Notes: generated by a model not told the origin, from the letters alone. DNA of 64,000 nucleotides from Lachnospiraceae bacterium (GCA_017439675.1 JAFSIQ010000029.1:1-64000), one strand, 5' to 3'. Positions 9,421 to 18,673 are shown, numbered from the stretch's first letter. Translations and numbers: made by a program.

Positions 9421-9512
9421 GTAAATAATTATGATTGTTTGTACTTTTTTGCATTTTTATTAGAAGATTTGCAAAGGCTAAGACAGACACAACAGATAAA
9501 GGAGACACTCAT

Positions 9513-10376
9513 ATGTGGATAGCAGAAAATTGGAAAGATTATGAAGTAATTGATACATCAAATGGAGAGAAATTGGAGCGTTGGGGTAACTATATTCTAC
9601 TGCGTCCAGACCCACAGGTCCTTTGGGACACACCCAAAAAGAATCCTGCGTGGAAGTATTTAAATGCACATTACCACAGAAGCAAAAAGGGTGGTGGTGA
9701 ATGGGAATTCTTCAATTTGCCAGAACAATGGTCCATTCATTATAAGGACTTGACCTTTCATTTAAAGCCTTTTAGTTTCAAACACACCGGTTTATTTCCG
9801 GAACAAGCTGCTAACTGGGATTGGTTTTCCGACCTAATCAGACAGGCAAATCGACCTATCAAGGTTTTGAATCTATTCGCATACACCGGTGGTGCAACCT
9901 GTGCCGCAGCGAAAGCCGGTGCAAGCGTCACCCACGTGGATGCATCCAAGGGCATGGTGACTTGGGCAAAAGAAAATGCTGTCGCATCCGGTCTTTCCGA
10001 TGCACCAATCCGTTGGATTGTAGACGATTGCGTCAAGTTCGTCGAACGGGAAATCCGCCGTGGCAATCACTACGATGCCATTATTATGGACCCGCCTTCC
10101 TACGGTCGTGGCCCTAAAGGCGAAATATGGAAAATCGAAGAAAAGATACATCCATTTATTGCCCTATGCCAGCAGTTATTAAGCGACGACCCATTATTCT
10201 TTTTGGTAAATTCTTATACAACTGGGTTGGCACCTGCTGTACTTACCTATCTCATTTCTACCGAGGTTGTTTCCAATCACGGTGGATTTGTGGAATCTCA
10301 GGAAATCGGATTACCGGTATCTGACAACGGATTGATTCTCCCTTGTGGAGCAGCGGGGCGTTGGCAAAAAATTTAA
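9513..10376 (+). CDS. Class I SAM-dependent RNA methyltransferase, RlmI-like
   Basis: The 287-aa protein has the catalytic core of the RlmI/Methyltrans_SAM group: motif I VLNLFAYTGG, a following HVDASKGMV acidic strand and motif IV MDPPSYGRG. These enzymes usually methylate cytosine in rRNA using SAM. It lacks the N-terminal PUA-type domain of full RlmI, so the exact target is uncertain. The ATG at 9513 has AAAGGAG eight bases upstream. It ends 34 bp before cls on the same strand and shares its promoter. Confidence 0.85.
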   Translation: MWIAENWKDYEVIDTSNGEKLERWGNYILLRPDPQVLWDTPKKNPAWKYLNAHYHRSKKGGGEWEFFNLPEQWSIHYKDLTFHLKPFSFKHTGLFPEQAANWDWFSDLIRQANRPIKVLNLFAYTGGATCAAAKAGASVTHVDASKGMVTWAKENAVASGLSDAPIRWIVDDCVKFVEREIRRGNHYDAIIMDPPSYGRGPKGEIWKIEEKIHPFIALCQQLLSDDPLFFLVNSYTTGLAPAVLTYLISTEVVSNHGGFVESQEIGLPVSDNGLILPCGAAGRWQKI

Positions 10377-10410
10377 CGAAACCATATCATCAGGAAATGG
10401 AGGTGGTAAA

Positions 10411-11991
10411 ATGGCAAAAAAACATGTAATCAAACAGGGGCAAAAACGAGGTGACCGCACTCTATTTGTGGAGAAATTACTCTGGGTTGCAATTCTTATC
10501 ATTTTACAGCTTTGTTTCCTGATTTTTTCATTTATCTATCTGCGGGAACAATACATTCATATCCAGACTTTGTTTTCTATTATTAGTCTGGTGCTTATCG
10601 TATATCTAGTAAACCGCCCCATCAACCCTTCCTATAAGTTAGTTTGGTGCATTACCATCGCCACAGTTCCTGTGTTTGGCGCACTGCTTTATCTAATTCT
10701 CTATGTAAATGATACCCGATTCCGTTTCCGACGCAGTATCCGCAAATCGGTGGAAGAGTCAAAAACTCATTTAACGCAGGACGAAAGTATCATGCTTGCA
10801 TTAGAGGATACCATGGAGGATTCCACACCGCAGGCGCGCTACATTTATAATCTCGCAAAATATCCCGTATACCAAAATACATCTGTAACCTATTTCTCCT
10901 CTGGAGAAGAATATTACATCCGGTTGTTGGAAGAATTGGAGAAAGCTGAGCATTTTATCTTTATTGAATTTTTTATCATTCATGAAGGCATCTTTTGGAA
11001 CAGTGTCTTAGACATTCTACGAGAAAAGGTGCGAAACGGTGTAGAAGTAAAAATATTATACGATGACATGGGGAGCGTGCGTACACTTCCACCAATGTAC
11101 TTTGAAGAGTTGCGCAAATTCGGCATTGAATGCTATTGCTTTAATCCGTTTAGCCCCACGCTTTCTCTACGGCTCAACAACCGCGACCACCGAAAAATTG
11201 TGGTAATTGACGGGCATACTTCATTTACAGGTGGAATCAACTTAGCAGATGAATACATTAATAAATGGCAAAAGCTCAATGGATATTGGAAGGACACCGG
11301 CATAATGCTAAAAGGCGAGGCAACCTGGAACTTTTCTGTTATGTTCTTGCAACTTTGGCAACATGCAACGGAAACCTCTGTGGACTACGAGCAATATCAA
11401 TTATCCCCAGAGGAATTCCCGGCAGAATGTAAAGCAAATGCAGATGGATATGTACAGCCCTACGCCGACAATCCACTGTATTCCGAAATCGTAGCAGAAA
11501 ATGTCTACCTTAACATGATTCATCGTGCTACAAAATACATCTTCATTACCACTCCATATTTGATTGTAGACAACGAAATGATTACCTCTTTGACTCTGGC
11601 AGCACAAAGTGGAGTTGACGTGCGAATCCTGACCCCTGGCGTTCCTGATAAAAAGGCGGTATTTATGATAACCCGATCTTTCTATGAACCGCTAACTAAA
11701 GCCGGGGTTAAAATATACGAATACACACCAGGCTTTATCCACTCGAAAATGATGATTGCAGACGGGGAATACGCAGTGGTAGGATCCATCAATCTGGATT
11801 ACCGTAGCCTTTATCTGCATTTTGAATGCGCTGCATTTCTATATCATTGTAAAGAAATCGAAGAGATTAAAGAAGATATACTTGAATGCCTTGAGGTTTC
11901 AAAAGAAATCACCTACGAATCTTGCTTACAGTTAAACAAACCATATCGTTTATGGCAGAGCCTACTGCGACTCTACGCACCGTTGTTATAA
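10411..11991 (+). CDS. cls: Cardiolipin synthase (phospholipase D superfamily)
   Basis: The 526-aa membrane enzyme condenses two phosphatidylglycerol molecules to cardiolipin and glycerol. Two N-terminal hydrophobic helices (near residues 20-45 and 78-98) are followed by two HKD phosphatidyl-transfer motifs: HRKIVVIDGHTSFTGG and HSKMMIADGEYAVVGS. The length fits bacterial Cls. The ATG at 10411 follows GGAGGTGG. It is the second gene after the methyltransferase and is closed by a strong terminator. Confidence 0.95.
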   Translation: MAKKHVIKQGQKRGDRTLFVEKLLWVAILIILQLCFLIFSFIYLREQYIHIQTLFSIISLVLIVYLVNRPINPSYKLVWCITIATVPVFGALLYLILYVNDTRFRFRRSIRKSVEESKTHLTQDESIMLALEDTMEDSTPQARYIYNLAKYPVYQNTSVTYFSSGEEYYIRLLEELEKAEHFIFIEFFIIHEGIFWNSVLDILREKVRNGVEVKILYDDMGSVRTLPPMYFEELRKFGIECYCFNPFSPTLSLRLNNRDHRKIVVIDGHTSFTGGINLADEYINKWQKLNGYWKDTGIMLKGEATWNFSVMFLQLWQHATETSVDYEQYQLSPEEFPAECKANADGYVQPYADNPLYSEIVAENVYLNMIHRATKYIFITTPYLIVDNEMITSLTLAAQSGVDVRILTPGVPDKKAVFMITRSFYEPLTKAGVKIYEYTPGFIHSKMMIADGEYAVVGSINLDYRSLYLHFECAAFLYHCKEIEEIKEDILECLEVSKEITYESCLQLNKPYRLWQSLLRLYAPLL

Positions 11992-11994
11992 TGC

Positions 11995-12043
11995 AAGGAA
12001 AGGGAAACGTATCAGTATTTGATAAGTTTCCCTTTCCTTTACA
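11995..12043 (+). terminator. Intrinsic terminator of cls, probably bidirectional
   Basis: AAGGAAAGGGAAAC (11995-12008) pairs perfectly with GTTTCCCTTTCCTT (12026-12039), then a short T run follows. The reverse strand also gives a stem near a T-rich stretch, which could serve copZ. Confidence 0.85.
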
Positions 12044-12117
12044 TTTTTACTCTTTTATTACTCTCTTACAATTGTACTTTGATTGATTTGTCCTTCCAAG
12101 CTTCCTCAAAATGATAA

Positions 12118-12309
12118 TTATTCTACCACTTCAAAGCCCAAGTCTTCAATCTCAGACGCAACCTTCTTTACAATTGCATCATCACCATTGAAAGACACCG
12201 TCTTGTTCTCCAACGAAACCTCCGCTGTTACATCAATTTCCTTCAATGCCTCAATCACTCTGTTTACACATCCTTGGCACATCATACCTTCCACCTTTAA
12301 TGTGTTCAT
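12118..12309 (-). CDS. copZ: Copper chaperone, heavy-metal-associated domain
   Basis: The 63-aa single HMA domain carries the metal site MMCQGC at residues 9-14 and the ferredoxin-like pattern (VIEALKEIDVTAEVSLENKTV). CopZ proteins bind Cu(I) in the cytosol and pass it to the CopA ATPase or to the CsoR regulator. It begins 22 bp after csoR and is probably cotranscribed. The cognate ATPase lies 2.8 kb away at 15132-17654. Confidence 0.9.
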   Translation of the reverse strand: MNTLKVEGMMCQGCVNRVIEALKEIDVTAEVSLENKTVSFNGDDAIVKKVASEIEDLGFEVVE

Positions 12310-12331
12310 CGTAAAGTCCTCCTTTTATTTC

Positions 12332-12679
12332 TTATATTAGTTTTTGCAAGGTGTTAATCAATTCGTCTACCTTATCTTCTTTTCCCTGCTTCACATCCTC
12401 CACTACACAGGTAGAAATATGCTCCTTTAAGAGAGCTTTGTTAAAGCCGGATAATGCTGACTGAATAGCTGCAACCTGAGTAATGATGTCAATACAGTAC
12501 GCATCCTTTTCCAACATACCTTTCACACCACGAACCTGTCCTTCAATTCGACTTAAGCGGTTCATGAGTTTTTTCAATTCCTCCTCTTCGCGCTTTTTTG
12601 TCTTACAGCAACTGCATTGTTTATCGCAGCATTCTATTATGGTATTCTCTATTCCATGTTCCTGTTCAACTTGTTTCAT
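12332..12679 (-). CDS. csoR: CsoR-family copper-sensing transcriptional repressor
   Basis: The 115-aa protein is a DUF156/CsoR all-helical regulator. The Cu(I) ligands of the family are present as Cys62 (AYCIDI), His87 and Cys91 (LLKEHISTC). An extra Cys-rich N-terminus (C17, C18, C22, C24, C25) precedes the domain, which is not part of the core fold. The frame extends upstream, but the ATG at 12679 has GAGGTAG at good spacing. It forms an operon with copZ. A matching operator lies in the copA promoter at 17789-17805. I did not see an equally good site before csoR itself. Confidence 0.88.
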   Translation of the reverse strand: MKQVEQEHGIENTIIECCDKQCSCCKTKKREEEELKKLMNRLSRIEGQVRGVKGMLEKDAYCIDIITQVAAIQSALSGFNKALLKEHISTCVVEDVKQGKEDKVDELINTLQKLI

Positions 12680-12743
12680 TTCTATTCTACCTCTGCTAGT
12701 TTCATTTCTTATTCCTTCGTAGTAGCATATGACCAAACATTCC

Positions 12744-13430
12744 CTATTTGCAATAATTCCGTCTCTTGATATTCAACACCGGAAGCATGTCTTCCTCATC
12801 AAACAAATCTAACAATGCATCCAATCCGTTCTCCAATTTGTAGTCCAACTCCTCCTGATAAAGTGGGAACATCTGATAAAAATTAATCTTCTTGCCAGAG
12901 CTTAATGTGAAATCCAACTGCTCATACATCAGGTTACATGCATTAAGTAGCACAAAACTATTAAGCTCGGTATTCTCCGCAAAGGGACTCATATCCTCAT
13001 TGCCATGTATCGTATGTCCATAACCTAACCATGTATCCATCCCTAATGGCAATCGGCCCAATATTTTCATATAGCGAAGTGGCCAATAATCCTTCTCATC
13101 CTGCGATTTTATATTCCAATTTTTCGGAAGATAGAACACCATCTCCGCATGTTCCAGATTATATTCCTTCAAATCCTTTGGTACATTCATAGCATAGGCA
13201 CCCATACCCATGGTAACCATTTTGTAATAAGGGTCCTCGTCAGTAGGAGGTATTATAATAAGGTCTAAATGTACATCCGGAGAGAATATTTCGTGAAACA
13301 CATCCTTGAATTCACCGAAATTTTCTTGAATAAAACACTCGAATTCCTGCATCTCCTTTTCCGAATATTCATACATTGGCATTTCTTCCTTATTGCCCTT
13401 TTTCTTCTTGAATTTGTCAAATATACCCAT
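12744..13430 (-). CDS. Suppressor-of-fused (SUFU) domain protein
   Basis: The 228-aa cytoplasmic protein matches the bacterial SUFU-domain pattern: HLDLIIIPPTDEDPYYKMVT and the GMGAYAMNVP region, then HAEMVFYLPKNW and the WPLRYMKILGRLP helix. The function of bacterial SUFU proteins is poorly known; they are often linked to polymorphic toxin immunity. A Lys-rich N-terminal stretch (KFKKKKGNK) precedes the domain. The ATG at 13430 has GGGAGGT upstream. No toxin is adjacent here. Confidence 0.75.
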   Translation of the reverse strand: MGIFDKFKKKKGNKEEMPMYEYSEKEMQEFECFIQENFGEFKDVFHEIFSPDVHLDLIIIPPTDEDPYYKMVTMGMGAYAMNVPKDLKEYNLEHAEMVFYLPKNWNIKSQDEKDYWPLRYMKILGRLPLGMDTWLGYGHTIHGNEDMSPFAENTELNSFVLLNACNLMYEQLDFTLSSGKKINFYQMFPLYQEELDYKLENGLDALLDLFDEEDMLPVLNIKRRNYCK

Positions 13431-13544
13431 AATTGACCTCCCACATTCCATACACGTTATTCTTCATCAAAAATTTCACCTGGTCGAAACCCAACACAAT
13501 CTTATTATCGCCAACTTCCAATTTCTTTTTCCCATATATCTAAC

Positions 13545-14333
13545 TTACACCGATTCGAATTCATATAAGCGATACATCTTTTGGGACATCTTTCCAGCAA
13601 ACACCTTTTTAAAAATTGTTCTTTCCATTCCCTGCAATTCGCCTATCATGGAATCCGGTGTCATATCGTGCTCTTTTACATAGGTGAATCCTGTGTTTTC
13701 CTCACAGATATGTGGGTCATCTAAACCCACCACCTCTGTCACACCAACATCATTAATAGGATTCTTGTACTTAGACGCTTTCGCAGCAAACTCCGTATAG
13801 CAATCCATCAGTAAAGCCACCTTATTAAAATGATTCGAAACCGCCTGTAATAATCCTTGTAACTCCTCTATTTGAAAATACATGCTGATGCCTTCCATAA
13901 TCACAATAGCATTTGCATTGCTTGGTACATCTTGAAGCCATTCCACATTTCTTGCATCCGAGGCAATCATGGTATAATCTTCTGTTTCATCATAATAAAG
14001 CTTTCTCTCTTCTATCACATCTGGAAAATCCACATCATACCAAAGATGGTGATTGGTTCCCACTCTCAACACGCGACTATCCATTCCACAGCCAATATGC
14101 AGAACAATCGCATGCTCGTCCTGTTGCATCTTCTCCTTCAGCCAATTATCAAAGACCGCTGAGCGCATACCCATATAGTAGGTGAGCCACTTGGACTTCG
14201 CTTTTCCCTTCAAGCGAAACCCTTCTTTCTCCCATATTTCCTCTGCCTTTGCATCATGCAAAATAATCCCTTTTTTGCTTACACTTGCCTTCCCATATAA
14301 AGGTATATACAAAGTTTTGTTAACACCAGTCAT
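13545..14333 (-). CDS. Leucine carboxyl methyltransferase (LCM) family protein
   Basis: The 262-aa class I methyltransferase shows the LCM/Ppm1 signature: motif I VLHIGCGMDSRVLRV, the WYDVDFPDVIEERK strand-turn and NAIVIMEGISMYF. In bacteria these proteins methylate carboxyl or hydroxyl groups of small molecules or polyketides; the substrate here is unknown. The ATG at 14333 follows AGAGGT and lies 12 bp after the end of the RhuM-Fic remnant. It ends 114 bp before the SUFU gene. Confidence 0.8.
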   Translation of the reverse strand: MTGVNKTLYIPLYGKASVSKKGIILHDAKAEEIWEKEGFRLKGKAKSKWLTYYMGMRSAVFDNWLKEKMQQDEHAIVLHIGCGMDSRVLRVGTNHHLWYDVDFPDVIEERKLYYDETEDYTMIASDARNVEWLQDVPSNANAIVIMEGISMYFQIEELQGLLQAVSNHFNKVALLMDCYTEFAAKASKYKNPINDVGVTEVVGLDDPHICEENTGFTYVKEHDMTPDSMIGELQGMERTIFKKVFAGKMSQKMYRLYEFESV

Positions 14334-14345
14334 CTTCTACCTCTT

Positions 14346-15116
14346 TCACCGCAAACAATTCATAATAACACTAACCATCATCTCCTTCTCTTCCGGTCTT
14401 GACTCTGCAATCATAATGGTCAATGCCACAAGCGTATGGTCATCAATTAATTTCTCACCGTCCGCAAACAACACACCATTCTTGTCAAGAAAATATAAAA
14501 ACATGGTTGCCGCAATACGTTTGTTGCCATCATAGAAGCTATGATTCTTAGTCACAAGATACAAGAGATTCGCTGCCTTCTCTTCTAATGACGGATATAT
14601 CTCTTGCCCGGCATAAGATTGATAAATGTTACCAATACTTCCTTTAAAGGAATCATCCTTTTCTTTGCCGAACAAATCTGATTCCTTGCCAAAACGCATG
14701 CATGCGATTGCATCTATACACTCTTCATAGGTCAACACATAGGTTGCATCGTTCCCCTTTGGTCGTTTCATTGTCTGATGGTCATATGAATCCAACAACT
14801 CCAATGCGGTATTATATTTTTCAATCACAGATAATATCTGACTAGCATCTAGCGAATTCTCTGTTCGCTTCATAATTCGAATCACCTCATTCAATTGCTT
14901 TATACGATTATCGTTCACCGCATAACCCTGTAATATATATTGCTTCAATACAGAATTCGCCCATCTTCTAAACTCTACACCTCGTTGTGACTTGACGCGA
15001 TAACCGACGGAAATGATGACATCTAAGCTATAATATTCTACATTATACACCTTACCATCTGTAGCAGTTGTCGCAAAATTTGCGACAACTGAAGAAAAAT
15101 CCTCGAAAACTATAAT
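14346..15116 (-). pseudogene. 5'-truncated RhuM-Fic/DOC family gene
   Basis: The readable frame begins after a TAG at 15117-15119 and continues to 14346. It matches RhuM from the middle of the family's N-terminal domain (NFATTATDGK, then YSLDVIISVGYRVKSQRG), through RRWANSVLKQYI, to a Fic domain with the full motif HSFYDGNKR. Family members usually start about 60 residues earlier with a helix-turn-helix-like segment, which is absent here. No ATG exists before the RhuM core; a GTG at 15050 could initiate a 234-residue product. The break falls 13-16 bp beyond the copA stop codon, so an old deletion or rearrangement joined it to copA. Confidence 0.75.
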
Positions 15117-15131
15117 CTATCCTTTTTCTTT

Positions 15132-17654
15132 CTACAATTTCTTTCCTCGCAACCGCAACGCATTGCTCACCACACACACCGAGCTTAATGCCATGGCAAG
15201 CCCCGCAAAATGTGGGCTAAGAAGTTGTCCAGTCACTGGATACAAAACTCCCGCTGCAATCGGAATTCCAATTACATTATAACAAAACGCCCAGAATAGA
15301 TTCTGCTTGACATTGCGGATGGTCATCTTAGAAAGCTTGATTGCTTTCGCCACATCCTGCAAGTCCGATTTCATCAATACAATATCACCAGACTCTAGTG
15401 CGATATCACTGCCGTTACCAATAGCACAACCGATATCCGCCTGTGCTAATGCCGGAGCATCATTAATTCCATCTCCTACCATCATAACAATTTCTTTGTT
15501 ATCTTGCAATTCTTTAATATGGCTCGCTTTTTCTTCTGGCAATACTCCTGCAAATACGTTGTCAATGCCAACCTGACTTGCAATGTCCTTGGCTGCATGT
15601 TCCCTATCACCAGTTATCATGTAAACCTTAAGACCTTTTTCCTTCAAAGCCGCTACTGCATCCTTGGAGGTTTCCTTCACCGCATCTGCCACAAGGATGA
15701 TTCCAATAAGCTTATTATCCTTGGCAACATATACCAAAGTAGAACCTGTTCTGTTTGCCTTTTCACACTCATTGTTCCATGCAGACAAATCAATGTCGCA
15801 ATCCTTCATCAAGGTTTCATTTCCAACACAGATTTCACTTGTAGTCTTCTCTTCATCTTTGACAACATTTTCATCATTGTATTCTACATCATTATGTCTA
15901 GCATCATCGACAACCGCACATACATTGCTATCTTCATTACACACTGCAACTTGTCCTTCAGTTGCAACCTTCGCTCGAATTCCCTTTCCAGACACATTTT
16001 CAAACTCTGTAATGTCGCTCTTAATTTCACCATACACACCCTCGTAACAGTTCACCACTGCCTGTGCAAGGGGATGGTCTGACGCTTTTTCCACCATTGC
16101 AGCCAAGTAAAGCACGTCACTTGGGTCCACTCCATCCTTTACCATCATGTCCACCACTTCCGGCTCGCCCTTTGTGATGGTTCCTGTCTTGTCAAGCACC
16201 ACTGCGGTCACTTTGCGAATCTGCTCTAACGCCTCACCGCTTCGCACCAAAATTCCATACTTCGCACCCAAACCTGTTCCTACCATAATAGCCGTCGGAG
16301 TCGCCAAGCCCAAAGCACACGGACAGGCAATTACCAATACCGCCGTGAATATTTTCAGTATAAATGCAGACTCAAAATCTAGAAATGCCCACACACCTGC
16401 TGCGATACAGGCAATCACTATCACCGTTGGCACAAATACACCAGCCACTTGGTCAGCAATCTTAGAAATCGGCGCTTTCTTCCCCTGAGCTTCCTCCACA
16501 AAATGAATAATTTTAGAAAGGGTGGTGTCCTCGCCAACCTTAGTAACCTCCATGTAAAGAGCACCATTTTGATTGACACTACCACCGATTAGCGTATCAC
16601 CAGTTACTTTGTGCACTGGCATACTCTCACCAGTCAGCATAGACTCATCTACACCACTTTCCCCCTTCGTAACAATTCCATCAATTGGAACCTTGTTGCC
16701 CGGCTTTACCAACAACACGTCGCCAATTCTCACTTGTTCAATTGGCACTTCCACCACAGTGTCATTTGCAGTGACTTTATAGGCAACCTCTGGCGCCAAC
16801 GCCATCAGCTCATAGATTGCTCCCTTGGTCTTTTCCTTATTGTTACTTTCTAAATATTTACCCAAACTAACAAATGCTACCACCACCGCAGAAGACTCAT
16901 AATAAAGCTCATGTACATGCTGGCTATCCACAGAAATCAAATATGTGATAATCAAGCTATATAAAAATGAAGTAACACAGCCAATAGTTACCAATGCATT
17001 CATATTCGGATGCAAATTCTTTAGTGATTTTACACCTGACACAAACAGTTCAAAATTCAACACCAAAATCGGTATTGTTAACAACAACTGTGTCAGTGCA
17101 AAATTCACTGGATAAATTTCCATACTCATAATCTCCGGCATCGGCAAAGGGGTCGGCAACATATGTCCCATAGACACATAAAGAAGCAACACTGCAAATA
17201 TCATCGTCACAAACAATTTCTGCTTCTTCGCCTTTAATACCTTTCGCGCTTCTTCCTGATCCCTTTTTCTTTTTTCCTGTCTTTTACTGACGGCTGCCTG
17301 TGATGTAGGTGCACTTACTTCCTGTTTGTCAGCATTTACTTTACCTGTAGAATAATCACCATCTTTTGCAATCTCTTCTTTCTTCATTTGTGATGGCGTG
17401 GAAGTCTCAGTCTTCACCTCATCCGCCTTTACATCCTCATCCTCTAGCTTCTCACAACCAAAGCCAGCCTTATTCACCTTTGCAACAATCTGTTCCTCGC
17501 CTACCACATTCTCATCATAAACAATTCGCATGGTCTCTGTGGTGAGATTCACTTCACTTTCTGACACACCCTCTAATTTTCTTGTCACCCGTTCTACAGA
17601 AGCACTGCAAGCTGCACAGCTCATTCCTGTAATGCGGTACTTTTGTTCTATCAT
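15132..17654 (-). CDS. copA: Copper-exporting P1B-type ATPase
   Basis: The 840-aa enzyme pumps Cu(I) out of the cell using ATP. It has one N-terminal metal-binding domain (GMSCAACSASV, Cys13 and Cys16), a charged linker of about 100 residues, eight membrane helices, the TGES actuator motif, the CPCALGLATP copper site, DKTGT phosphorylation motif, an HPLA nucleotide motif and the GDGINDAPAL hinge. An unusual acidic insertion of about 40 residues (around VVDDARHNDVEYNDENVV) interrupts the nucleotide-binding domain. The ATG at 17654 has GGAGGTATA upstream. A promoter with a CsoR-type operator lies about 130 bp upstream. Confidence 0.95.
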   Translation of the reverse strand: MIEQKYRITGMSCAACSASVERVTRKLEGVSESEVNLTTETMRIVYDENVVGEEQIVAKVNKAGFGCEKLEDEDVKADEVKTETSTPSQMKKEEIAKDGDYSTGKVNADKQEVSAPTSQAAVSKRQEKRKRDQEEARKVLKAKKQKLFVTMIFAVLLLYVSMGHMLPTPLPMPEIMSMEIYPVNFALTQLLLTIPILVLNFELFVSGVKSLKNLHPNMNALVTIGCVTSFLYSLIITYLISVDSQHVHELYYESSAVVVAFVSLGKYLESNNKEKTKGAIYELMALAPEVAYKVTANDTVVEVPIEQVRIGDVLLVKPGNKVPIDGIVTKGESGVDESMLTGESMPVHKVTGDTLIGGSVNQNGALYMEVTKVGEDTTLSKIIHFVEEAQGKKAPISKIADQVAGVFVPTVIVIACIAAGVWAFLDFESAFILKIFTAVLVIACPCALGLATPTAIMVGTGLGAKYGILVRSGEALEQIRKVTAVVLDKTGTITKGEPEVVDMMVKDGVDPSDVLYLAAMVEKASDHPLAQAVVNCYEGVYGEIKSDITEFENVSGKGIRAKVATEGQVAVCNEDSNVCAVVDDARHNDVEYNDENVVKDEEKTTSEICVGNETLMKDCDIDLSAWNNECEKANRTGSTLVYVAKDNKLIGIILVADAVKETSKDAVAALKEKGLKVYMITGDREHAAKDIASQVGIDNVFAGVLPEEKASHIKELQDNKEIVMMVGDGINDAPALAQADIGCAIGNGSDIALESGDIVLMKSDLQDVAKAIKLSKMTIRNVKQNLFWAFCYNVIGIPIAAGVLYPVTGQLLSPHFAGLAMALSSVCVVSNALRLRGKKL

Positions 17655-17783
17655 GATATACCTCCAGAATCTTATTCTTCTATTATTACTATTATCACAT
17701 AGTGAAATAACAATTATTCTACATCGAATCACCATCAATCTACTTACATGTAATGTAGTCACTGTAATTCATTTCACACACTT

Positions 17784-17812
17784 ATAATATACCCCCATAG
17801 GGTATGTGTCAA
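17784..17812 (-). promoter_or_regulatory. copA promoter
   Basis: TTGACA (17807-17812) and TATTAT (17784-17789), read on the minus strand, are spaced by 17 bases. The spacer is almost wholly filled by the CsoR-like operator, so repressor binding would block RNA polymerase. Confidence 0.8.
17789..17805. promoter_or_regulatory. CsoR-like operator
   Basis: The 17-bp pseudo-palindrome ATACCCTATGGGGGTAT (minus strand) matches the known CsoR site form, an ATACCC half and a GGGTAT half around a short central AT step. CsoR (12332-12679) is the obvious ligand; binding itself is inference. Confidence 0.75.
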
Positions 17813-17816
17813 GAAG

Positions 17817-17842
17817 GTCGAGTAGGCTGACTCCTACTCGAC
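17817..17842. repeat. Hairpin matching the one at 8728-8753
   Basis: GTCGAGTAGG (17817-17826) pairs with CCTACTCGAC (17833-17842). The stem differs from the 8728 hairpin mainly by compensatory-looking C/T and G/A changes, and both are followed by TATATACTTC. It sits just upstream of the copA -35. Confidence 0.6.
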
Positions 17843-17879
17843 TATATACTTCGTACAACATCTCGCTTATCAGCTTGAT

Positions 17880-17977
17880 GATGTACATTCGCCAAATAGA
17901 CAATTGCGTGCGAGCACGCTTGTCTACTTGGCTCATTGTATACACAAATAAGCCCGACACCTTATTGATGCCGGGCT
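17880..17977 (-). terminator. Terminator of the 17984 gene plus trailing structured element
   Basis: On the minus strand a GC-rich stem (AGCCCGGCATC with GGTGTCGGGCT, 17951-17977) is followed by TATTTGTGTATACAATGAGCCAAG and then a second stem, AGACAAGCGTGCTCGCACGC...TTGTCT. The TTTGTGTNNACA-ATGAGCCAAG trailer recurs after other terminators in this window. Confidence 0.7.
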
Positions 17978-17983
17978 CTTCCT

Positions 17984-18673
17984 TTACTTGATATATGTCG
18001 CTCTGTTTTCTGCAGTATTATCATAATATGTCAAGTTGCTTTCCTTTGCTGTTTTCAACAACTTCTTCATTTTCTTTTTGTATGTCTTATAAGATACTTC
18101 CTTGCCATTTACAACACAGGAGTAATAATACATTTTATATGCACCTTTTCCTGCGATATGTTTTATCTTAGGCTTTGCCATTTCTTTAGTATCCGTCGCC
18201 TTAAAAGAAATCTTTTCGATTGCCTTACCATTTTTTATCTTATAGTAATATGCACTATAAGAACCCGTTCCAGCAAAAGTAGTATACACTACACCTCTCT
18301 TCTTATAGACACCAATATTATCACCTGTTAGTATACATTTTACCTTACCCTTATGGTATGTCAACAGCTTGTAATAGCCACTAGCATGACAAGCCGAATC
18401 ATTTGTCAAAAGTAAATCCTTAACACCGTCTTTATTCACGTCTACAACACAAAAGCGAAAATTCTTTGTCACATTCTCACTAGACATACTACTCCACTTA
18501 TATGTAGATTTTGACAATAATTTCTCATAAGCAGCAAGTGCCTTTTTATTCTTTGCACGGTTAGACGCCGCATATGATGTAGACTGTACAGAACCAACAA
18601 ACACAAGTGTCATCACTAAAACGAATGCTAAAACAATCTTTTTTGACAAACTAACTCTCTTATATTTCTCCAT
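17984..18673 (-). CDS. Secreted protein of unknown function with a calcium-loop-like motif
   Basis: The 229-aa protein has a signal peptide (KKIVLAFVLVMTLVFVGS, cleavage near TSYAAS). The segment VVDVNKDGVKDLLL resembles the DxNxDG loop of EF-hand, dockerin or FG-GAP-type repeats and probably binds calcium. The rest is Lys/Tyr-rich beta structure like other exported proteins in this window. AGAGAGGAG precedes the ATG at 18673. It starts 15 bp after the proS stop, so it may be read from proS transcripts. Confidence 0.75.
   Translation of the reverse strand: MEKYKRVSLSKKIVLAFVLVMTLVFVGSVQSTSYAASNRAKNKKALAAYEKLLSKSTYKWSSMSSENVTKNFRFCVVDVNKDGVKDLLLTNDSACHASGYYKLLTYHKGKVKCILTGDNIGVYKKRGVVYTTFAGTGSYSAYYYKIKNGKAIEKISFKATDTKEMAKPKIKHIAGKGAYKMYYYSCVVNGKEVSYKTYKKKMKKLLKTAKESNLTYYDNTAENRATYIK

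Noticed and set aside
12744-15116. A toxin-immunity island made of SUFU, LCM methyltransferase and RhuM-Fic
   Set aside because: The Fic-bearing gene is truncated, there is no polymorphic toxin or secretion marker, and spacing suggests independent genes. The grouping is not supported.
17740-17770. CopY-type cop box (TACAnnTGTA) before copA
   Set aside because: TTACATGTAA is present near 17745 but lacks the two-base centre of a cop box. The CsoR-like operator and the linked csoR gene explain regulation better.
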